Shown here in pieces: positions 56,628 through 64,000 of a DNA stretch of 64,000 nt. This stretch comes from Symbiodinium natans (Eukaryota; Sar; Dinophyceae; Suessiales; Symbiodiniaceae): the NCBI GenBank assembly GCA_905221605.1, contig CAJNDS010002647.1, forward strand, positions 189,001 through 253,000, written 5' to 3'. How positions within the stretch are numbered: position 1 is the stretch's first letter; every line of letters begins with the position of its first letter. The translations under genes were made by a program, and so were the position numbers. A model generated the notes under the pieces. That model was given only the letters and a program-made list of their open reading frames with translations. It did no database searches and was not told the DNA's origin.

Positions 56628-59303
56628 CTACCGTAGATCACAGTTGCGGAGCAACCGCGGCATGAATGCCATCCAAGCGGCCTTGCGTGCCTCTTCTCTG
56701 GCAGCCTTGGACTTGAAGTACCTCCGGCTGGGGGCAACCAGAGTATGGCTCCTTCTCGGGCCTGTTGAGGTCTACATTGTCTACATTCTTATCCTGGTGC
56801 GCAGGCCAGGAAGAGCCGCAGTCAGGGCACACTACGACTCGCGAATCTGCGGGAGAATCCTCAATGACATTTTTGTGCTCGTTCTCACTGATCCTGAGCT
56901 TCGACAAAGTGCCAAAATCGTCACTAAACATGTGTGGCACCTTCTGCGATTGAATGCCATGCGGCAGTCCCCATGGACCCTCCTCTGCAATCTACAGCTG
57001 AGGAGCTGCACGAAGGGAACGAAGCCGGAAAGAACGCCTTTCTTCGCCGACTTTCCCTTGACCTGACAGCTCCGCATGAGCCGATTGGGTGAAACTGCTG
57101 GCAATACCTACTCGCTGCAGGCACTGTATGCACTGCCAGCGTCATGCTTCCGCAGCTTGGCGCCAAGAAGCATTCAAGCCCTTTCCCACGGCGGAGCCAG
57201 ACAGCATCTTTGCAATGGCATCCTGCATATCAGGGATTGCTGGCACGCGATCTGCTGGCGCCCTGCTGTGAGCAAGACGTCCTTGCTCGTAGGTCTGTAA
57301 ATTGCAAACCAGGAAGTTTCGGCACCTCGGATACTTGCCAAAGGCACTGCACAGCTTCATATTGCTGCAGCTAGCAGCTAATCATTTGCCACATTCACGG
57401 CTACTGACATCCCAGCAATCGGATTTGGGAAGTTCGTTCTGCTGCTTTAGATCGATTTGATCGCCATGCGGCCCACCGTCCCTTCGAGCTTGTGCGCATC
57501 CAGCGAGCCCCTGGGTCCACGACTGTCGCCTGCCTGGCGCTTGGCAAAAGCTTTAGCTTCTGACTACAGGCATAGCTTGCAACACGAGGTAGGAGAGGTA
57601 CACTGCTGGGGGCTCGTAAGAGTCGCATGTGTGTGTCTGTGTGTGTCTGTGTGTGTCTGTGTGTGTGTGTGTGTGTGTGTGGGTGCACGCGGTGGGTGGG
57701 TGGGTGGGGGTGGGTGGGTGGGTGGGTGGGTGGGCGCGTGGCAGTCGAGACAGCGCGGACCACGGTGGCATTTTCGAAGCCTCGAGGTAGTCCATTGTGT
57801 CCATTACCCCAAGTTCCCTTCGTAAGAAGACACGTTTCTGGCATCAGCCTGTGTGATTACCTTCATTCGTTACTCGGGCTGGCACAGGTTTAATGCATGC
57901 TCAACTCGGACCGAACGTGAGTGTACCGTCAAAGCATAAGCAGCCTGGTAAAAGTCGGCGATGAGTTTTCGGGGATCTGTCAGATATTGCTGCCTTAGCT
58001 CAGTGAGACTTTGCCCAGCACGTTCGCTGCAGGCAGCGCAGTCTGCTAGCCCTGCTAGTTCCTTCACGCCGTTGTCATAAGTGCCGCTTTGCAACTTAGA
58101 ACCAGGATGCATATCACATTGTCTCCAAGTTGCTGCTGCAAGTCGTTCATAGAACCCAGCAGCCGCTCGAACTTACCCCGACTGAGCGCGAGGACTTCAA
58201 CCTGATAGCAGGTCTGAGGCCACGAGCTGTTGAGTGAGCAAACCCCAACGGTTCAAAGTGGCATGACATTGCAACACCCTAGCGCCCAAGGGTCGTGAAT
58301 ATCCTGCTGAAGCGTGTTGGGCGGCAAAGACACCGTCCTACAACCCTCCGATTGAACTGAAAAGCACCCCTCAACAACTTAAGCCGCATCCTTAGCAGAT
58401 GTTCATACTCGATGCTTTGCTACCTCCACATGGCTAATACTTGTACATAGTGCCGATGATGATCTTGGTGGCTGCTGATTCCGAAAGAGCCAGCAATGCC
58501 AGCCAAAACGACAATCACAAAAGATCGGGTCTTCTCGACTCTAAGCGTTTCGACATGTCTAGACCGGCATTTGCCGGGCCTGTTCTGCAGCTCTGGTTGA
58601 GTGGCTTATTTACCCAGGTATGGGGTGGTATATTCTTTCGGCAAAAGCCCGAAGTGAGCGTTTCAGATTGCGCTTATTTCGAGGGCCGTCAACGAGCGTT
58701 GCCTGAAGCCACACAACCTCGATACTGGATACATCCTGCATCCTGCCCCGCATGTGGCCTACACAGCACGCGGCACCTCCGTCACGCAGGTCACCGACGC
58801 CGCGCGCGGCTCGTTCTTCAGCAAGGCACGCTCACCGAAGAGGTTCCCCGCGTGGAGCCGGACCTCATATGATTGATGCAGGATGCGTTGGGGCCTCAAG
58901 CTCAGTCTACCCAACGTGTCTAAAGGACTGTTGCAGCTTCTCGGTTCGCCTCCTAGTGGTGCCACCACACAGTGAGGCCCTGACATACTCCTGCTCATCG
59001 TCGCCATTCTTCACCCAAACACGCACCGTTCCCATGGAAATCAAGAAGAACTCCGAGCCTTCAGGGCAGCCTCTGATCTAGTGCCAGCTTTTTCAGGGGG
59101 AGGAGGCTGGACTTTCATGCAAAGCAGAGGAGAGAGCCAAAGAGAGAGGGAGAGAGAAAAAAAAGAAACTAATACCAAAAGAACAAGTACAAAAAAAATT
59201 GTGTATATATGTATATATGTACATAGTAAACAGCGAGAGTTGGGACCAGGGCAGTCTGCAGCCTTGTTCTCCTTGCGTGATGATGTTCTCACCAGGTGCA
59301 TAC
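56628..59303 (-). CDS. Cyclic-nucleotide-binding-domain protein with unusual C-terminal module
   Basis: Firm exons: 59303-59263, 59058-58979, 58863-58777, 58201 to about 58113, about 58095-57901, 57262-57172, 57062-57007, 56893-56831 and 56721-56628 (TAG). The first four build one cNMP-binding domain: APGENIITQGEQG, SEFFLISMGTVRVWVKNGDD, the phosphate-binding cassette HAGNLFGERALLKNEPRAAS with its Glu and Arg, and EVLALSRGKFERLLG. Then come a helical exon (LRQQYLTDPRKLIADFYQAA) and a C-terminal module: DAIAKMLSGSAVGKGLN, VKGKSAKKGVLSGFVPFVQ, ISENEHKNVIEDSPADSR, and VVVYFKSKAAREEARKAAW. The module's GKG...KGKSA...GFVP pattern loosely resembles the core of ExoY/edema-factor-type nucleotidyl cyclase domains; this is tentative and from memory of motif shape only. 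No kinase domain was seen, so this is not shown to be PKG. Introns start GC or GT. The gene probably extends upstream to about 61.1 kb. Confidence 0.85.
57628..57734. repeat. GT microsatellite followed by GGGT repeat
   Basis: (gt)n with ct interruptions, then about ten gggt units. It lies in the 638-bp interval between exons 57901 and 57262 of the cNMP-binding gene, so it is probably intronic. Confidence 0.95.
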
Positions 59304-59726
59304 CTGCGCGAAGACACGCAGGTCGTGAGTGTGAGCGCCTGACCAACCTGTTTGCAGCACAGACTCTGCCAATAAGCAGTGCCGTCCAGTGAGTTTATGT
59401 GCCAGCCGGGCGACAACAAATCTCTTCATTCAGGCCCGGTTAATTATGGTGGTTTTATGGGCACAAAGACACCAGTTCATTTCCTGTATTTGAAGGGCTT
59501 TTTGGCTTATGGTTTCATGGTTTTCTTGGCCTGTGACATCACAATGTAACATGATACAAGTATAATCAGAACCTCACGACCCTGAAGAACAAAAGAGAGA
59601 AAGGGCCATACAATCACTATCTTGTTCACCTTTGCGCTCCAACAGCTGCATGCTCCAGACTTCCCCTTATCAAGTCCCAGGTCCTGTGTAAATGCAGCAT
59701 CTGATCTCAAGTGTGGGCCTGCGAAG

Positions 59727-61113
59727 ACTGAAGGCATCACAGAGCTTCTCCATGGCCTGTCGCAGCAAACTGTCGGCATGACATTCGCTTGAACGTGCGA
59801 GAGTGCGAGAGCGCAGCATGTCAGTCAGGCACCGCCCAGTATCTGCAGCCGCTTGTGTGTCGACAACCGTTCGCGTAAACAATCCAGGTTAGCAATCTTT
59901 TCCAAAGCACATCTCATGCACGCAATTTCGTGACAGGAAGAAAGCCTCGTCTTCCATCATCTCGAGCCTTGAGCAGGGCACTTGCATACTGAAAAATGCT
60001 GAAAACCAACCACAGGCTCATGACTCATGATCTGTGCCAGCAGGTCAAGCCGGTCCCGAACTTGGGGGCCCTCTGCGCAGTGTCTGGAGCTGTTCAGTGC
60101 CCGGATCTGCAGCACAAGGCATCGATTTCGATGTGCAGCCAAGAAACATTTTTGAGCTCTTCAACATGTGCTTGTACCTCGCACGGCCACGATGTTGCAG
60201 CAGCAGTGGCTCGGGTCTCAAGCTTGACCGCTTTGTGGAAACAGGTGAAGCGAGTGCGGTGTGGCAGCAATCGAAGACATGTTCCAGTCTCTCCGCTCTG
60301 TCTTGGACCAAGATTCCTAGAACGCTGACGGAAGGACATCCGCGTGCAGAGGGTGACCTGCAAGCCCCAAAAATCACTCCTGCGAACGTGCTAAGCACAT
60401 GTTTGCTTCAGAACATCAACAGAAGCCAAACCGTAATAGCAGCCACGAGACATACTCACTGTGCGGCAGCTTTGCCACAATCGTCTCTCCCTCTGCCTGC
60501 ATCGAGATTTCAGCCCGGCGGCACCCCTATCAGAAATCTCCGGAACCGGAAGTACTTTCTAGAGCTGCAACAAGTGGGCACCAAGCGTCACAAAGGTCTT
60601 CATTGAGATTGTCTGCTACGGAATCGGCTTGGAAACAAATAAATGGTCGGGTAGGGTGCCATGCTTTGCAGAGCCTGCCTTCAAGGTGTATCTGCGCGGG
60701 TACGCGAACAGAACAGCAACCTCCGCATGCAATCCATGCTGGAGGTCCACGCAGGGACTGGTGAGAACTGCGCATGCAACAGGCATTCAGCACTCGTCGA
60801 CAGCTGCTTAGCTGCAGTCAAACGCTTGCTCATGGCCTCGTCGACCAAATCGCCCTGCTTCTTTTTCAAAACAGGCTCCGCCTTACCGCCTCAGAACGTC
60901 CGACTCCCACAACACATCGCAGGTTTAGAGGCTAGGTGCGGCAAGTGCCTGCTTCACAGCTGAGCTCTTGGCTTTGGTAGCAGGCGAGAGTTCCCTCGAG
61001 CACAACCTTGGCCACGACAGCATGAACCGTGTCACACGTCCCACCGCAAGCGCTACCGCTTTGAGCTGTTTTGTGACAAGGTTCAAAGAGGCTGTCTGCA
61101 CGGTCACCTTCAT
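59727..61113 (-). CDS. Probable upstream exons of the cNMP-binding gene or a separate gene
   Basis: Minus-strand blocks: about 61113-60925 (MKVTVQTASLNLVTKQLKAV, helical and basic), about 60865-60760 (KQGDLVDEAMSKRLTAAKQL), about 60184-60100 (EVQAHVEELKNVSWLHIEID), about 60075-60010 (QVRDRLDLLAQIMSHEP) and about 59798-59727 (ADSLLRQAMEKLCDAFS). The last could be the helix that precedes a cNMP-binding domain. Strand and spacing suggest they extend the downstream gene; this is inference. Confidence 0.4.
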
Positions 61114-61420
61114 CTGCGAAGGACTCCCCGTCGTAGCGCAGATGAGTTTCCTTGAATGAGAGCTGACATGAAGCAAAAACCTAAGCCCTAAGCCGAATCT
61201 CGGGGGCTCCAACATCCGGATGCCGGCACCGGCCAGCTCATGCTCTACAGGGGCTTTGCTCTGACCGTTTGCTGGTGGGAATTTTTATTTCGCGGCACGT
61301 GTGCACCTGTACCACCTTACCACCTTCCATCTGTGCAGCTCGAGCTCCATGGGCCGAATGAAGCGTTCCAGGTCCTTGAGGAAAATGGCTTGCCGGATCA
61401 ACACTTGGGTCTGGGTGTGT

Positions 61421-61450
61421 CCTAGCAGCTCCTAGCAGCTCCTAGCAGCT
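61421..61450. repeat. 10-bp tandem repeat, 3 exact copies
   Basis: Three perfect copies of cctagcagct. Confidence 0.95.
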
Positions 61451-62244
61451 CTGCTGGGCATAAGAACCGCTGGCGCAATCTGCACACCGCCACAGTGTGC
61501 CGAGGGGCTTTGTCGCCGAACTGTTTGAAGACAGTGGCTTCCCTGCAGAGTTTACACTTCCGAACACTCACAAATACATGGCCTCAGTACAGGGTCAGCG
61601 TGTTGATGCGTGTTGTAGATTGTAGGGTCTTGGTTCGGCTTCGTTTGCTTTAAGGGTGACACGTCCTCAGTGGCTCCGCACCTCATGGTGTCAAAAAGCA
61701 GCCGCTCCCATGCCGAATGCTTTGTCCACAGCTTCTCCTGCCAAACACCAGATGATGCTGGCTGCTTGCATCCCAAGCGAAGAACCGGAGAGGGCTTGTT
61801 GGCCCTTGTGTAACTGGAAAAACGCATTCTGGCGGACAAGCTAGCGAAAGAGCGCACACTCACGGCAGGCCAGGCACATGTGTCCCGGTCCAGGCAACTA
61901 CAAGTACAAAGGCTGTCAAGAACCTTATGATCATGCAATGGAGGGATGATGGAGTAATGATTCTTGTATTGTATTTCTTTGCGTGTCGTTTTACTTGCTG
62001 CCTTCCAGCACGCCACGAAGCCAATCCTTGAGCATCGATGAAGATTCAGAGGCTCGCTGGATGGTCGGAGGCTTTTTCAAGTCTGGTAGGGATTCAGGTT
62101 GTGTGGGGCATTGGTACGGAGTGGGTCCTTGTAGTAGCCTTTCGTCCATGGCTCGGCGCAGACGCCACCCCGTCTAGGACGTAGGAAAGGCTGCACGTCG
62201 ATGACCTGATGCAGAATGCAGCGAGTCTGCCTCAACATTCTGCT

Positions 62245-62523
62245 TTAAAACTTCAAGATGCTCCGAAGATGATCCCTCGATCTGGTTCGTTTAATGGTAG
62301 ACCAAGGCCTGGATGGATCCCCCCCCGGCCGGATTGGAGTTTTTCGGTTTCCGTAAGGTTTCGGCATTCGGCGCAAGTAGGCTTTGAGGGAGTTACCATG
62401 AGCCTCGTCATCTTCTTCCTCCTCCTCAGAGAAGAACTCTTGGCCGAGTCCGAAGGACTGCGTCCTGCTCGGGCGACTGTGGGACCGACAGCTTGGACCA
62501 AGGCTCGGTTTGGCTCCTGCCAA
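62245..62523 (-). CDS. Candidate C-terminal exon, unidentified
   Basis: Open minus-strand frame whose second half reads GQEFFSEEEEEDDEAHGNSL, then KAYLRRMPKPYGNRKTPIRP, and ends RDHLRSILKF before a stop. The acidic-then-basic composition suggests a nuclear or RNA-associated tail. No family was recognised. Confidence 0.45.
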   Translation of the reverse strand: MAGAKPSLGPSCRSHSRPSRTQSFGLGQEFFSEEEEEDDEAHGNSLKAYLRRMPKPYGNRKTPIRPGGDPSRPWSTIKRTRSRDHLRSILKF

Positions 62524-63089
62524 CCTGCCAATGTGGACCTAACCGACAATGGCGATAAACGGCATGGCACTGCAAACACTAGCTTATGCTTCGGGGCACA
62601 TCAGAATCATCAGAGCTGCAGCACGTGGTCCTGGAGTATTTCAGATTTGTTGGACTAGAGAGAAGGGGCTGCGGCATGACCCTTAGATGCGCATCGTCCT
62701 GCTCTGTCCTGCACTTGATGAGTAGCAGAGCGGCTCTTAGAGGTGAAACTCTGCTCAAACTCTGCTCGGTTCCAGAAGCTGTTGCCCCTACTGGGCTACT
62801 GGGTCCCATTACTGCGTCTGGGCTGCACCGACCACACGGCTCAGCGCTCCACGGCCATAGGCGTCAGATCCTCTCATTGGCTCGGCAACGAATCAGGCCA
62901 CATGCCTTCAACAATGACAACAAATATCAACTCATCTCAACCAACTCAAGTCTGGCGTGCGACATGTTTCCCGGTGTCCTCCGGCCAAAAGCCCGACGCC
63001 CGAGTTTTTGAGCCAGGCAAAGCTTGCAGCAGGTGCAGCTATGAACCTTTTGAACGACCATTAGGCCGACTGCCCCGGAAGAAACAATG

Positions 63090-63230
63090 CTGGCAATACT
63101 CCCCTTCCCTGTGACCCTCAATCGTCTCTCTGTCAATGTACTTGGATACCGTGCTGCCCATTGCCCACCCCAGCGCACCGCATGTCGTTCCCACAAGTCT
63201 CCTTCCTGAAGGCCTGTGCCCACACATTGT
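63090..63230 (-). CDS. Candidate exon, unidentified
   Basis: Reads RLVGTTCGALGWAMGSTVSK followed by YIDRETIEGHREGEYCQHC on the minus strand. A short glycine-rich hydrophobic segment precedes a charged part with a CxxC-like pair. No family was recognised. Nothing firm was seen from 63230 to the right edge, apart from a weak minus-strand frame at 63830-63710. Confidence 0.4.
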
Positions 63231-64000
63231 TGCACCCATTTTGCACCCTAAACCCACCTAGTCCCGCTCCACTCGGACAGCGCCGAACGCCTGGGCAGAC
63301 GATGCCACACGGTTGCAGAAAGTCCCATTGTCAGAAAACCAAAGCTGCGAAGCGAAACCTAGCCTGGCTGCATCGCTGAGCACTGCAGGGCCCACCCATC
63401 GCCAAACTTGACTGAGAAACGGTCCCTGCGACAGATGGCTCTCTCACGAACTGCCATGAGCGCAGCGAGGGGTCGGATCCTCCTGGCAGCACTCTCTACC
63501 CGACTCTACCCGGAGCGGCTCGAGATCCAGGGCGACGCTTCCGAGCTCCAGGCCATTCGATGCCAATGACTTGCATGACCTCGACACTTTGAATTGCAGC
63601 TCAACTCATTTCTGCGTCTCTGAGGGGTCTGTGGGGCTGCGTCCGCAAAAGTCACGACGATGGCAATCCTTTTCGGCGGCCCGTTCAGCCACTGCAACTC
63701 ACTGCAACTCACTTGGTGTCCATACGCCTCGGGTTGCTAACGATTCTCTGAACTTTTCAACGCCTCTTTCTTTCAAGACCACGGAACCTGACGACAACAA
63801 CAACCCTGCCATGGCACATAAATTACAAGAACCTCCTGGGAGGACCAACGGTCAGACTGTACAAAGCCAAGGAAGGCTCAGGCAGTGAGCCAACGAGATT
63901 CCATTTGCCCACGCCAAACCCAGCCCCAGCAGGCAGCTCATGTATCAGCTGCTTGCTTCGCCGCTTGCCGCAATGCATCCACAACCTTCCGCATGCAGCG

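Noticed and set aside
1-64000. tRNA, rRNA and spliced-leader RNA genes
   Set aside because: I looked for the dinoflagellate spliced-leader core and obvious tRNA arms and saw none, but I could not run a covariance search (tRNAscan-SE or Infernal would decide).

Overview
The window is nuclear DNA of a dinoflagellate, most likely a Symbiodiniaceae-type alga. The evidence is the gene structure. Genes are cut into many small exons (down to 20 nt). Their introns end in AG, usually with a G following, but begin mostly with GC or GA rather than GT. Of about 43 introns I could place by frame and family homology, about 10 start GT, 23 GC and 10 GA. Degenerate TTTAGGG-type telomere-like tracts, a xanthophyll-cycle type protein and many simple repeats fit the same origin. 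There is nothing prokaryotic here: no operons, ribosome binding sites, CRISPR arrays or insertion sequences.

Seven genes can be named, all on the minus strand: an RluA-type RNA pseudouridine synthase (334-1074, cut by or running to the left edge), a TMBIM/Bax inhibitor-1 family membrane protein (3228-4552, complete, 256 aa), a violaxanthin de-epoxidase-like lipocalin protein (12168-14886, 15 exons), a papain-family cysteine peptidase fused to two EF-hands (22208-24511, 10 exons), ribosomal protein eL34 (34090-35288, 8 exons, complete, 125 aa), a prolyl 4-hydroxylase-like 2-oxoglutarate oxygenase (39847-40131, two exons recognised), and a cyclic-nucleotide-binding-domain protein with an unusual C-terminal module (56628-59303 and probably further upstream). 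Joining the exons gives exact multiples of three in the two complete genes. The joined exons also stay in frame throughout the VDE-like and peptidase genes.

Between these lie further exon-like open stretches with coding character but no family I recognise, again mainly on the minus strand (about 5.2-5.7, 9.5-10.5, 11.2-11.7, 16.6-16.9, 21.3-21.7, 30.3-33.9, 36.8-38.5, 41.1-41.6, 43.3-44.3, 45.3-45.8, 51.6-53.4, 54.5-55.3, 59.7-61.1 and 62.2-63.2 kb). They are listed as candidates with low confidence. A few plus-strand candidates exist, the longest an uninterrupted 311-codon frame at 46739-47674. The rest is repeat-rich intergenic or intronic DNA: long pyrimidine arrays, trinucleotide arrays, an 80-base cytosine run, and a striking number of tandem repeats whose unit is 10 or 11 bp.

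The genes do not form a pathway. The arrangement, a one-directional series of unrelated genes, is typical of dinoflagellate chromosomes. Exon borders were placed by hand from reading frame, AG acceptors and family sequence, so individual borders may be off by a few bases. Promoters, polyadenylation sites, tRNAs and spliced-leader genes were not recognised.
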